From: CAUYXS01 sp965248495
Lineage (GTDB): Bacteria; Chloroflexota; Dehalococcoidia; Lucifugimonadales; Australimonadaceae
Direction: 5' to 3'
Length of the DNA: 64,000 nucleotides
Assembly: GCA_965248495.1 (NCBI GenBank)
Contig: CBDFJL010000003.1
Location: 1,364,001 to 1,428,000 of the forward strand
Made by a program: the position numbers and the translations under genes. How positions within the stretch are numbered: the stretch's first letter is position 1; each line of letters begins with the position of its first letter. Of the stretch, positions 8,650 to 16,800 are shown piece after piece. The notes beneath the pieces were generated by a model, which worked only from the letters and a program-made list of their open reading frames with translations, searched no databases and was not told where the DNA came from.

Positions 8650-9678
8650 CTACGCCTCTACCCGCAGAAGCCGGGCGGCGTCCTTGGCGAAGTAGGTGAT
8701 GAGCAGGTCGGCGCCGGCCCGTTTGATGCTGGTCAGCGTCTCCATCATGACCGCCTGCTCGTCCACCCAGCCGTTCGCACCGGCCGCCTTGATCATGGCG
8801 TACTCGCCGGAGACGTTGTAAGCGGCGATGGGGTGGTCGAATCGCTCCCGAGCCTGGGCCAGGATGTCCAGATAGGCGAGGGCGGGCTTGATCAGCAGGA
8901 TGTCCGCGCCCTCGGCGGCATCCTGCTCCAGCTCGCGCATCGCCTCGCGGGCGTTGGCACCATCCATCTGGTACGCGCGACGATCGCCGTAGCGTGGCGC
9001 CGACTCGGCCGCGACCCGGAACGGGCCGTAGTACGCGGACGCCGCCTTCGACGCATAGGCCATCACCGCCACGTCCTCGTGGCCCGCATCGTCCAGCGCC
9101 GCGCGAATCGTCGCCACCTGTCCATCCATCATGGCCGACGGGCCAACGATGTCCGCGCCTGCCTCGGCGTGGGATACCGCGGTCCTGGCCAGGAGCTCCA
9201 GCGTCGCGTCGTTATCGACGCCCTCGCCGTCGTGAGCAAGGACCCCGCAGTGCCCGTGGTCCGTGTACTCGCAGAGGCACACGTCCGTTATGACGACAAG
9301 GTCCGTGGCGTGCTTGATGGCGGCGACCGCCTCCTGCACGATCCCTTGCGGGTCGTATGCCTCAGAGCCGGCGGGGTCCTTCTGTGAAGGTATGCCGAAC
9401 AGCAGGACGGCGCGGACTCCCAGGGCCTCCGCCTCGGCGACCTCCCCGAGCAGGTGGTCGAGCGAGTACTGGAACTGCCCTGGCATGGGCTCGATGGGCA
9501 TTCGCACGTCGCGGCCGTGCGTGACGAAGAGCGGGTAGACGAGGTCGGCAGGCGACAACGTCGTCTCTCGGAACATTCGCCGCATCGAAGCCGTCCGGCG
9601 TAGCCGGCGCATGCGCACGTTGGGGAAGCCCGCGCTGCCCGCTCGCGAGATGGCCCTGTGACGCAAGAGTTCGCTCAC
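8650..9678 (-). CDS. hemB: Delta-aminolevulinic acid dehydratase (porphobilinogen synthase)
   Basis: A 342-aa enzyme condensing two 5-aminolevulinate molecules to porphobilinogen. The Schiff-base lysines lie in AYASKAASAYYGPFR and ILLIKPALAYLDI. The Cys cluster DVCLCEYTDHGHCG marks the zinc-dependent type. The N-terminal RMRRLRRTASMRRMFRET is typical of the family. The start is GTG at 9678, overlapping the end of the cobA-hemD fusion by 4 bases. Confidence 0.97.
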   Translation of the reverse strand: MSELLRHRAISRAGSAGFPNVRMRRLRRTASMRRMFRETTLSPADLVYPLFVTHGRDVRMPIEPMPGQFQYSLDHLLGEVAEAEALGVRAVLLFGIPSQKDPAGSEAYDPQGIVQEAVAAIKHATDLVVITDVCLCEYTDHGHCGVLAHDGEGVDNDATLELLARTAVSHAEAGADIVGPSAMMDGQVATIRAALDDAGHEDVAVMAYASKAASAYYGPFRVAAESAPRYGDRRAYQMDGANAREAMRELEQDAAEGADILLIKPALAYLDILAQARERFDHPIAAYNVSGEYAMIKAAGANGWVDEQAVMMETLTSIKRAGADLLITYFAKDAARLLRVEA

Positions 9679-11207
9679 CCGCCGCCCTCCGAGGCCGCCG
9701 GCACGGCGGCCTCCACCAGCGCTTGCACCAGGCCCGGCACGGTGTGCTCCCGAGCCTCGACGTCGACTCGCAATCCCAGCTCCCGCGCGGTCTTCGTGGT
9801 CACGGGGCCGATGGAGGCGATGCGGACGCCGTCCAGCCGACCGATGTCACCGTTCAACAGCTCGACGATGTTCCGCACGGTTGACGAACTGGTGAACGTC
9901 GCGATGGCTATCGTACCAGAGCCCAGCACCTCGCGAGCCTGCTCCGCCGCGCCGTCGGGCACCAGCGTACGGTAGGCCACTACCTCGTGGACGTCAGCAC
10001 TCTGGCTCCGCAGGCCGCTCGCCAGCGCCTCGGGTGCGATGTCAGGGCGGGGCAGCAGCACTCGCTTGCCCGCAAGGTCAAATGCGCGAAAGCCGTCAGC
10101 GACCGCGTCGGTGGTGAAGGCGTCCGGGACGAAGTCCGCGACGACGCCACGGTCGGCGAGCGCACGTGCCGTCGCCGGGCCGATGGCCGCAACACGCACG
10201 CCACCGAGGGCGCGCGCGTCCCGGCCCATACCGGCGAGCCGGCCGAAGAACGCATCGACGCCGTTGGTGCTCGTGAAGACGACCCAGTCGAACGAGGAGA
10301 CACGGCCGACGAGGCTGTCGAGCTCCGAGGGGTCCTTGACCGGCGCGATCTCGATGGTGGGCAGCTCCACGGGGTCGGCGCCCGCGCGCGCGAGCAGCGC
10401 GCTCAGCTCGCTCGCCTGTTGCCGTGACCGCGTGACCAACACCCGCTGGCCGAATAGGGGACCGGAGTCGAACCAGCGCAGCGAATCACGCAGGCCCGCG
10501 ACAGCCCCGATGACGGTAACGGCCGGCGAGCCGACGCCAGCCTCACGCACTCGCGTGGCGATGTCCGACAGCGTCCCGGCCACGGTCCGTTGTCGCGGCA
10601 GCGTGCCCCATTGCGTCACCGCGACCGGTGTGTCGGCTGCCCGCCCGCCGGCCACCAGCGCGCTCGCGATTTCGGCGAGCCTGCGTACGCCCATGAGCAA
10701 CACCAGCGTGCCGGGCGTCTTGGCCAGCGCGTCCCAGTCGAGCGACGCCTCGGGCTTGGCCGGGTCCTCGCTGCCGCTCACGACGGTGAAGGATGTAGCC
10801 AACCCACGGTGGCTGACGGGGACGCCGGCGTAGGCGGGCGCCGCCACTGCCGACGTAATGCCGGGGACGACCTCGCAGGCCACCCCCGCCGCCTTGAGCG
10901 CCTCTATCTCTTCGCTGCCGCGCCCGAACACGAAGGGGTCGCCGCCCTTCAGCCTGACCACGGTCTTGCCCGTGCGCGCAGCGTCCACGAGCGTTTTGTT
11001 GATCAGGTCCTGGTAGTCGCCGGGGGTCTCCGGCTCCTTGCCCATGTAGACGAGCTTCGCGCCCGTCCTGGCATGCTCCAGCAGTGCGGGATTTGACAGG
11101 CGGTCGTAGACGACGACGTCCGCCAGGGCGAGGGCGTCGCGCCCCTTGAGGGTGATGAGGCCGGGGTCGCCCGGCCCAGCCCCGACCAGGATGACTCTGC
11201 CGCTCAC
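9675..11207 (-). CDS. cobA-hemD: Fused uroporphyrinogen-III C-methyltransferase / uroporphyrinogen-III synthase
   Basis: A 510-aa bifunctional fusion. Residues 1 to about 245 are the SAM-dependent methyltransferase: VILVGAGPGDPGLITLKGRD, VVRLKGGDPFVFGRGSEE and VVPGITSAVAAPAYAGVP. Residues from about 255 on are HemD (GQRVLVTRSRQQASELSALL ... VFTSTNGVDAFF ... ATFTSSSTVRNIVELL). The first half makes precorrin-2 from uroporphyrinogen III; the second closes hydroxymethylbilane to uroporphyrinogen III. The GTG start overlaps the hemC stop by 4 bases (GTGA). CobA-HemD fusions occur in several phyla and commit flux to siroheme. Confidence 0.96.
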   Translation of the reverse strand: MSGRVILVGAGPGDPGLITLKGRDALALADVVVYDRLSNPALLEHARTGAKLVYMGKEPETPGDYQDLINKTLVDAARTGKTVVRLKGGDPFVFGRGSEEIEALKAAGVACEVVPGITSAVAAPAYAGVPVSHRGLATSFTVVSGSEDPAKPEASLDWDALAKTPGTLVLLMGVRRLAEIASALVAGGRAADTPVAVTQWGTLPRQRTVAGTLSDIATRVREAGVGSPAVTVIGAVAGLRDSLRWFDSGPLFGQRVLVTRSRQQASELSALLARAGADPVELPTIEIAPVKDPSELDSLVGRVSSFDWVVFTSTNGVDAFFGRLAGMGRDARALGGVRVAAIGPATARALADRGVVADFVPDAFTTDAVADGFRAFDLAGKRVLLPRPDIAPEALASGLRSQSADVHEVVAYRTLVPDGAAEQAREVLGSGTIAIATFTSSSTVRNIVELLNGDIGRLDGVRIASIGPVTTKTARELGLRVDVEAREHTVPGLVQALVEAAVPAASEGGG

Positions 11208-12127
11208 GGCGTCGCCTGCACACCCAGCAGTGTGCCCGCGCCCTGCTCGATGAGCGCCGCGTAGGCGGCGCGGCCGGCGACATCCGGGTCAGCGACGGGG
11301 CCGGCCACCTCCACGCGGTAGCTTTGGGACCCGTCGGGCGCGGTAACGGTGGCGAAGAGCGTCAGCACCTCGCCGTCGACCTCGGCCAGCGCACCGATGG
11401 GCAGCAGGCAGCCGGCCCCGGCGGCGCGCAGCACCCAGCGCTCCGCTTCCACGGCCGCTGCCGTCGCGTAGTGCCGAATGGACGCGGCCAGGACGGCCAG
11501 GTCGCCGTCGCTGGCTCGCACCTCCACCGCGAGGGCCCCCTGGCCGGGCGCGGGCGTCAACACACGAGAGGAGATGTACTCGGCGATGCGATCGCTCAAT
11601 CCGAGCCGCTCCAAGCCTGCCGCGGCGAGGACGACACCGTCGTAGTCGTCGCCATTTGCCTTGGCGATGCGCGTCTCGACGTTGCCGCGGATGGGGCGAT
11701 AGTCGAGGTCGGAGCGCCCATGGCGTAGCTGCGCCTCGCGGCGCGGGCTGCTCGTGCCGATGCGGGCGCCAGCGGGCAGGTCGAGCAGGCCAAGGCCCCA
11801 GCGGTTGACCAGCACATCGCGTGGGTCGGCGCGCTCCAGGACCGACAGCACGATGAGCCCTGGTGATGGCTCCGTGGGCAGGTCCTTCAGACTGTGCACG
11901 GCCATATCGATACGGCCCTCCAGCAGCGCGCGCTCGAGGGCGCTCGTGAAGACGCCGACGCCGAGGTCTTGGAGTGGCGCATCGGGCTGCTGGTCGCCCT
12001 CGCTGTGGACCTCGGCGGTCGTAAACTCGCGATCAGGGGCAGCGCCGCGGAGGGCGTCGACGACAAGCTGCGTCTGCTTCATGGCGAGACCGCTGCCGCG
12101 GGTGCCGATCCGAATGGGCGGTGCCAC
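11204..12127 (-). CDS. hemC: Hydroxymethylbilane synthase (porphobilinogen deaminase)
   Basis: A 307-aa enzyme that polymerises four porphobilinogens to hydroxymethylbilane. It opens with IRIGTRGSGLAMKQTQLV and contains HSLKDLPTEPSPGL. The dipyrromethane cofactor cysteine lies in AAGAGCLLPIGALAE. It starts with GTG at 12127, 5 bases after the hemA stop. Confidence 0.98.
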   Translation of the reverse strand: MAPPIRIGTRGSGLAMKQTQLVVDALRGAAPDREFTTAEVHSEGDQQPDAPLQDLGVGVFTSALERALLEGRIDMAVHSLKDLPTEPSPGLIVLSVLERADPRDVLVNRWGLGLLDLPAGARIGTSSPRREAQLRHGRSDLDYRPIRGNVETRIAKANGDDYDGVVLAAAGLERLGLSDRIAEYISSRVLTPAPGQGALAVEVRASDGDLAVLAASIRHYATAAAVEAERWVLRAAGAGCLLPIGALAEVDGEVLTLFATVTAPDGSQSYRVEVAGPVADPDVAGRAAYAALIEQGAGTLLGVQATP

Positions 12128-12132
12128 AGCGA

Positions 12133-13374
12133 CTACTCGTCGGTCAGGCCGAAGAGAGAGCGCGCGGCCTCGGTGAGAGCCTGGTCGTTGCGCTCACGGA
12201 GCGTGCGGGTCGGGCCGTGGAGAAGCTTCTTGACCAGGGCCTTGCTGAGCGCGTCCACGGCCTCCGCGGCCTCGGGGCCTGTGCCGTTGAGGCGCTTCAG
12301 TGTCCGCGAGACTTCCGCCAGGCGCATCGCCTCGGCATGGTCGCGTATCCCGGCGATGGTCGGGGTGACCTCCTGCGCCTTCCACCATGCCCGGAACCTC
12401 GCCACCTCCTCGGCGACGATGGTCTCGACCTTGGCCGCTTCGGATTCGCGCTCTTTGCGGTTCGCCTCCGCGATGAGCTCGAGGTCGTACATCGTGTACA
12501 GGTGCACGCCTGGGATGTCCGCCGCCGCCGGCTCCACGTCGCGGGGCATCGCCAGGTCCATGATGACCAGCGGCCTGGCCACACGCTCCGCCATGCCTCG
12601 CTGGATCACGTCCGCGCTCAGCACGAAGTCCGATGCCCCCGTGGAGCTCACGACGACGTCTGCGTCGCCGATGAGCGACGCCAGGTCGTCCAGCGACGCG
12701 ACCATGGCGCCGAGGTCCGACGCCAGCTCCTTGCCATGCGACGGGGTGCGGTTGGCCACGACCAGTGACGATACGCCGGCGTCGCGCAGGGCCTGGCCGG
12801 CCATGGCGCTGGCCTCGCCGACCCCGACGAGCAGCGCCGAGCGTGACTCCAACTCCGAGGTGAGGCGCCGGACCAGCTCCACAGCCGCTCGGCTCACCGA
12901 GAGGGCGTTCCGCCCGATCCCGGTCTCCGTCCGCGCACGCTTCCCGACGCGCAGCGCATTGTGGAAGACGTGGGCGATCACCCCGCCGGCGACGCCGTGG
13001 CGGCTCGCGGCCGAGTAGGCGTCGCGCACCTGGCCGAGGATTTCGGACTCCCCGATGATGAGCGAGTCCAGGCTGGCTGCGACTCGATACAGGTGTTCCA
13101 CGGCGTGGTCGTGCTCGAGGGTGTAGAGCGAAGACTCCAGCTCGTTGGGGTCCACTCCGAACTGGTCGCCGATGAACGCGCGAACGGCCTGGCCGTGGTC
13201 GACGGCGGTTGTGTAGACCTCGGTCCGGTTGCACGTGGCCAGGATCACTCCACGGTCGACCCGCGCGTGGAGCCGTGCCAGCGCATCGGGCAGCTGGGTC
13301 CGGCCAATGCTCATGGCCTCCCGCGTGGCCAGCGAGGCGCTTCGATGATTCAGCCCGGTGACGACGATCGGCAT
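12133..13374 (-). CDS. hemA: Glutamyl-tRNA reductase
   Basis: A 413-aa NADPH enzyme reducing glutamyl-tRNA(Glu) to glutamate-1-semialdehyde, the first committed step of the C5 pathway. It has the catalytic cysteine in LATCNRTEVY, the GESEILGQVRDAY motif, a Rossmann segment LLVGVGEASAMAGQAL, and the C-terminal dimerisation helices. The ATG at 13374 overlaps the sirC TAA by one base (TAATG). Confidence 0.98.
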   Translation of the reverse strand: MPIVVTGLNHRSASLATREAMSIGRTQLPDALARLHARVDRGVILATCNRTEVYTTAVDHGQAVRAFIGDQFGVDPNELESSLYTLEHDHAVEHLYRVAASLDSLIIGESEILGQVRDAYSAASRHGVAGGVIAHVFHNALRVGKRARTETGIGRNALSVSRAAVELVRRLTSELESRSALLVGVGEASAMAGQALRDAGVSSLVVANRTPSHGKELASDLGAMVASLDDLASLIGDADVVVSSTGASDFVLSADVIQRGMAERVARPLVIMDLAMPRDVEPAAADIPGVHLYTMYDLELIAEANRKERESEAAKVETIVAEEVARFRAWWKAQEVTPTIAGIRDHAEAMRLAEVSRTLKRLNGTGPEAAEAVDALSKALVKKLLHGPTRTLRERNDQALTEAARSLFGLTDE

Positions 13375-14024
13375 TAGCCACCCACTCCCTGGGGCGACGC
13401 CGAGCGTAGCGCCTGGAGCAGCCGGGCCTTTGCCTCAGCGTGGCGGCCTGCCAGCACCAGCGCCAGCACCTCGGCGTCCATGGCGTCCTGCCAGGCGTCC
13501 GCTGGCGGCTGCGCGCCCTCGCGTTTCAGGGCGGCGCGAACCTCGGCCAGCACCGGCGCCGCGTCGGCCCAAGCCAGCTCGGGCCATCGCTCCAAGGCCT
13601 CGCGTAGCTTGCGGGCCAGCGCGGGGCTCGTGCCGCTGGTGGAGACGGCGACGGTGACGGGACCACGCTCGACCACGGCCGGAGCGATGAAGTCGCAGAG
13701 CTCGGGAACGTCGGCGACGTTGAGGAGCACCCGCTCGCGCGTTGCCTCCTCGCGGACCTGCCGGCTCACCGACTCGTCGCCGGTGGCGACGAACGCGGCG
13801 AAGGCTCCGGCAAGGTCGCCGGGTGCGTAGGGCCGCTTCAGCAGCCGCACGCGGCCTTCGGCAGAGGCGCGCTGGATGCCGCCGGTGGCCTCGGGGCTGA
13901 CGACGGTGACGTCGGCTCCCGCGGCGACCAGCTGCTCCACCTTGCGCTCGGCGACTGAGCCCGCGCCGACGACGACACACGGCCGGCCGGCGAGGTCCAG
14001 ATACGCGGCGTAATAGCGGCTCAG
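13374..14024 (-). CDS. sirC: Precorrin-2 dehydrogenase / sirohydrochlorin ferrochelatase, apparent CTG start
   Basis: NAD-dependent enzyme (216 aa as called) that oxidises precorrin-2 to sirohydrochlorin and, in CysG/Met8-type homologues, inserts iron. The only ATG/GTG/TTG start in the frame is an internal GTG at 13940, which would delete the family N-terminus. Reading upstream from it gives RYYAAYLDLAGRPCVVVGAG, the expected beta strand plus Gly-rich dinucleotide loop. The upstream in-frame stop is TGA 15 bases before CTG 14024-14022. That CTG has GGAGG seven bases upstream and overlaps the preceding gene's stop as CTGA. The fold then continues with TSGTSPALARKLRE. CTG initiation is inferred; the family assignment is secure. 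Confidence 0.87.
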   Translation of the reverse strand: MSRYYAAYLDLAGRPCVVVGAGSVAERKVEQLVAAGADVTVVSPEATGGIQRASAEGRVRLLKRPYAPGDLAGAFAAFVATGDESVSRQVREEATRERVLLNVADVPELCDFIAPAVVERGPVTVAVSTSGTSPALARKLREALERWPELAWADAAPVLAEVRAALKREGAQPPADAWQDAMDAEVLALVLAGRHAEAKARLLQALRSASPQGVGG

Positions 14025-15088
14025 GAGCTCACCTCCTCAAGCGCCACGGCGTACTCGTGCTCCACGAAGTAGCGGACCCGGGTCTTCTTGTACTCCCGCG
14101 TGCTGTAGAGGAGCTGGAAGTCGGTGACGCCCGTGGACTGGGAAATCTCCCGGGCCACGTCTTCGCACTGGTCCTGCGTGGTGGCATGGATCATGGTGAA
14201 GTGGGTGAAGCGCCAGTCGGGAAAGGTCGGCCGCTGGTAGCAGTGCGTCACCCATGGGCTGTGGGCCATGGTCATGCCGACCTCCACCGCTCGGTCTTCC
14301 GGCACTTTCCAGACCACCATGGCGTTGGAGCGGAAGCCTGCGCGCCGGTGGTGGAGCACGGCACTGTAGCGGCGCATGAGTCCACGCTCTTGGAGCCCCG
14401 CCATGACGGCGAAGAGCTCGGCGACGCTCACGCCCAAGCGGTCCGCGATTCCGTCGAAGGGCCGGCGATCGAAGGCCAGGCCCTCTTGGAGCTCGCGGAT
14501 CACGTCGACCTCGAAGGGGGTCACGGTCTGCGCAATGTTCCAGTCCTCTCCGACGGCGCTCGTCTTCGAGTCGTCGCCGAAGCCATCCGGAGAGTAGTAG
14601 TCGTACGCGGCACCCTTTTTCTCGACCATGTCGAAGTTCACGCCGATCTTGAAAAAACGAATGGTGGGCATGACTCGCGCGGCTTCGGCGCCAGTCGCCT
14701 TCGCCATGCGGTCGATGGTCTCGTCGAGGTCGTGGTGCGGAGGCACCGCCAGCGTGAACCAGAGGTTGAAGTGGCCGTTGCGCGCGTAGTTGTGGCTCAC
14801 CCCCGGGTGGCGATTGATGGCGCGCGCGGCCTTGTCCAGTGCCCCGGGCGGGTAGCGGAAAGCGACCAGGGTCGTCTTGTAGCCGAGCTTGCGGGTGTCG
14901 AAGATGGCGCTGATCTGGCGGACTACGTTGCTCTTCTTCAGCGCGTAGACCCGTTGAAGCACATCGTCTTCGGTAATGCCGAGCTGCTCCCCGATGGCGC
15001 GATAGGGCTCCGCCACCACGGGGAACGACCCCTGCAGAATGTTGAGCAGTTCCTTGTCAGTCAGGTCGATGTCGGTTCTGGTCGCCAT
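14021..15088 (-). CDS. ahbAB: Siroheme decarboxylase, fused AhbA-AhbB (NirD/NirL-type) subunits
   Basis: A 355-aa protein made of two AsnC/Lrp-like halves. The first (about 1-165) contains LTDKELLNILQGSFPVVAEP and a helix-turn-helix-like GITEDDVLQRVYALKKSNVV. The second (about 185-355) contains DVIRELQEGLAFDRRPFDG and RRYSAVLHHRRAGFRSNAMV. Each half keeps the family's histidines and aromatics (YARNGHFNLWFTL; HCYQRPTFPDWRFTHFTMIH). This family decarboxylates siroheme to 12,18-didecarboxysiroheme, towards heme by the Ahb route or heme d1. It is first in the operon, directly before sirC. AhbC/AhbD and nirS/nirJ are not in the window. A transcriptional regulator is less likely because of the duplication and context. 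Confidence 0.88.
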   Translation of the reverse strand: MATRTDIDLTDKELLNILQGSFPVVAEPYRAIGEQLGITEDDVLQRVYALKKSNVVRQISAIFDTRKLGYKTTLVAFRYPPGALDKAARAINRHPGVSHNYARNGHFNLWFTLAVPPHHDLDETIDRMAKATGAEAARVMPTIRFFKIGVNFDMVEKKGAAYDYYSPDGFGDDSKTSAVGEDWNIAQTVTPFEVDVIRELQEGLAFDRRPFDGIADRLGVSVAELFAVMAGLQERGLMRRYSAVLHHRRAGFRSNAMVVWKVPEDRAVEVGMTMAHSPWVTHCYQRPTFPDWRFTHFTMIHATTQDQCEDVAREISQSTGVTDFQLLYSTREYKKTRVRYFVEHEYAVALEEVSS

Positions 15089-15141
15089 AACCCCACTTAG
15101 GCGGGCCGCCGGTCAGGCCGACGGTGCGCCGTTGTATCAAG

Positions 15142-15807
15142 CTACCGTCGCGTACGCCTGCGCTGGCTTCCCGCTCCGTAGGCCCGCGTGAGCCCAAGTA
15201 GGACTTCGTCCGTGAGCCGGCCAAGCTGCTGCCAGACCCGGCTGACGACGGCGGATTGGCCGCCGCCCTGCTGGAGGGCTGGCTTGATGGCGTCCATCGT
15301 GACGTGGCGGAAGAAGACGAACCCCTCCACCGCCTCGTGCAGGGCGACGCCCTGGCCGGCTATCTCGACACCGTACTCGTGCCCCAGGGCCGTTGCCGTC
15401 TTCACCAGGTCGCGCCGCGCCGGAGCGTGGACCGCGTCCATGCACAACTCAAGCAACTCTCGGCCCAGGGCGCGCATCCGCTGCTGCCCAGCGTCATCGA
15501 AGCTCGCCATCCAACCTGGAGGTGCGGGCCGCGCCTCGTCAACGCGCCGCCTGATGCGGGGGAGCACCGCCGCGCCCTCGGTGCCTACACGCTCGCTGGA
15601 CCGGCCGCCTGCTCCTTGCACGAGCGCCCGAATGTCCTCGACGGCGAAGCGGCGATGGCCTCCAGGCGTCCGAAAGGCGCGCACCAGGCCATGGTCGGCC
15701 CACTGGCGGAGGGTGGCCTCGTTCACTCCGAGCAGCGTGCGGGCCAGCCCAAGGCTAAGCCATTGCCGGTCGTCTGCGCCGATGGCGGGGGTCGGTTTGG
15801 CCGTCAT
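15142..15807 (-). CDS. MerR-like helix-turn-helix regulator
   Basis: A 221-aa protein with an N-terminal MerR/excisionase-type winged helix: LARTLLGVNEATLRQWADHG, then LVRAFRTPGGHRRFAVEDI. After a disordered linker there is an all-helical C-terminal domain (MRALGRELLELCMDAVHAP ... FVFFRHVTMDAIKP) of the kind found in RsbRD/PucR-like sensor regions; no cofactor motif is evident. The ATG at 15807 is preferred over TTG at 15810. It lies between the tetrapyrrole operon (same strand, 53 bases downstream) and divergent pcm, so it may regulate either. An AT-rich palindromic patch abuts its start. Confidence 0.8.
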   Translation of the reverse strand: MTAKPTPAIGADDRQWLSLGLARTLLGVNEATLRQWADHGLVRAFRTPGGHRRFAVEDIRALVQGAGGRSSERVGTEGAAVLPRIRRRVDEARPAPPGWMASFDDAGQQRMRALGRELLELCMDAVHAPARRDLVKTATALGHEYGVEIAGQGVALHEAVEGFVFFRHVTMDAIKPALQQGGGQSAVVSRVWQQLGRLTDEVLLGLTRAYGAGSQRRRTRR

Positions 15808-15814
15808 CAAAAAC

Positions 15815-15838
15815 CTATAGAAATCTATAAGATTCTAT
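15815..15838. promoter_or_regulatory. AT-rich palindromic patch next to the regulator start (possible operator)
   Basis: In an otherwise GC-rich region this segment reads CTATAG followed by nested dyads. ATAGA-AA-TCTAT lies at 15817-15828, and ATAGAA...TTCTAT spans 15817-15838. It sits immediately upstream of the MerR-like gene's ATG and in the divergent interval with pcm, a natural place for autoregulation. No binding data; function is inferred from symmetry and position. Confidence 0.4.
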
Positions 15839-15986
15839 TACCAATCGATCAAGCGGGCGGTAGCGTACAATTTAGGTGTGGGGCCGTCAACCACAGGGGA
15901 AACGGCGGTCAACGGCCGGCAAATGAAGGTATCCGTTCGCGGCGTCACAAGCAACGGCGATTCGCAGGCTTAGAAGGGAGGAGGGT

Positions 15987-16637
15987 ATGCGGTACTCGGA
16001 TGCCAAGCAGCGGCTGTTGAGCTCCCTTCGGCGCGAGGTCCGGGACGAGCGTGTCCTGGAGGCGCTCGCGGAGGTGCCGCGTGAGCAGTTCATGCCGCCG
16101 GGGCTGGCTGACCAAGCCTACGAAAACGAGGCCTTTCCCATCGGCTATGAGCAGACCATCTCTCAGCCGTTGATGGTGGCGGTGATGCTCGAGGCGATGG
16201 AGCTTCGCTCCGGCGGGCGCGTGTTGGAGGTCGGGACGGGGTCCGGGTACCAAGCGGCCGTGCTTGCCCGATTGGCCGCTCACGTCGTCTCAGTTGAGCG
16301 GGTGCGCGAGCTGGCCGATTCCGCCTGCGCGAGGCTGGAAGCGCTTGGCTGCTCGAACGTCGAGGTGCACCTTGCCGGCGAGCAGCTTGGCTGGCCGGCC
16401 GGTGCGCCCTATGACGCCATCGTGGTTGCCGCGTCGGCCCCATCGGCACCGCCAGTGCTCATCGAGCAGCTGGCCGAAGGTGGCCGGCTGGTCGTGCCCG
16501 TCGGCTCGCCCTTCGAGCAGCGGCTCGCCATCGTGCACAGGCGTGGCCAGCAAGTAGAGGTGCGGTGGGGCGACTCCTGCCGGTTCGTACCGCTGCTTGG
16601 TGCGCACGGGTGGGGCGACGAGCCCGTGGCCCGCTGA
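15987..16637 (+). CDS. pcm: Protein-L-isoaspartate O-methyltransferase
   Basis: A 216-aa SAM-dependent enzyme that methylates L-isoaspartyl residues to start repair of aged proteins. The N-terminal REQFMPPGLADQAYENEAFP and the substrate motif YEQTISQPLMVAVMLEAM are typical. The SAM site is VLEVGTGSGYQAAVLARL, followed by DAIVVAASAPSAPPVLIEQL. The ATG at 15987 has AGGGAGGAGGG upstream. Confidence 0.97.
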   Translation: MRYSDAKQRLLSSLRREVRDERVLEALAEVPREQFMPPGLADQAYENEAFPIGYEQTISQPLMVAVMLEAMELRSGGRVLEVGTGSGYQAAVLARLAAHVVSVERVRELADSACARLEALGCSNVEVHLAGEQLGWPAGAPYDAIVVAASAPSAPPVLIEQLAEGGRLVVPVGSPFEQRLAIVHRRGQQVEVRWGDSCRFVPLLGAHGWGDEPVAR

Positions 16638-16800
16638 ACAAATCCGCGGAGCCCTCTGTGGCGTTACGTTCTTAGGGGCGTTTGACTGCCGTATGTGCGC
16701 CGCATAACATCGCGAAATTCCCCTGGAGAGCCTGGACGTGCCTCACCGCTGCGGGATGCGGCCTAGGGGCCAGCGCCTGCGAAGGACGATACCCAACGAT

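Noticed and set aside
7348..8699. Long plus-strand open frames opposite the tetrapyrrole operon
   Set aside because: They are antisense shadows of hemL, the unknown gene and hemB, rich in Arg/Ala/Gly with no recognisable domain.
13374..13940. sirC starting at GTG 13940 as a complete gene
   Set aside because: It would remove the NAD-binding Gly loop that is clearly encoded just upstream in the same frame.
15841..15880. Promoter for pcm at TACAAT (15866-15871)
   Set aside because: No -35 hexamer at the right spacing, so not listed.
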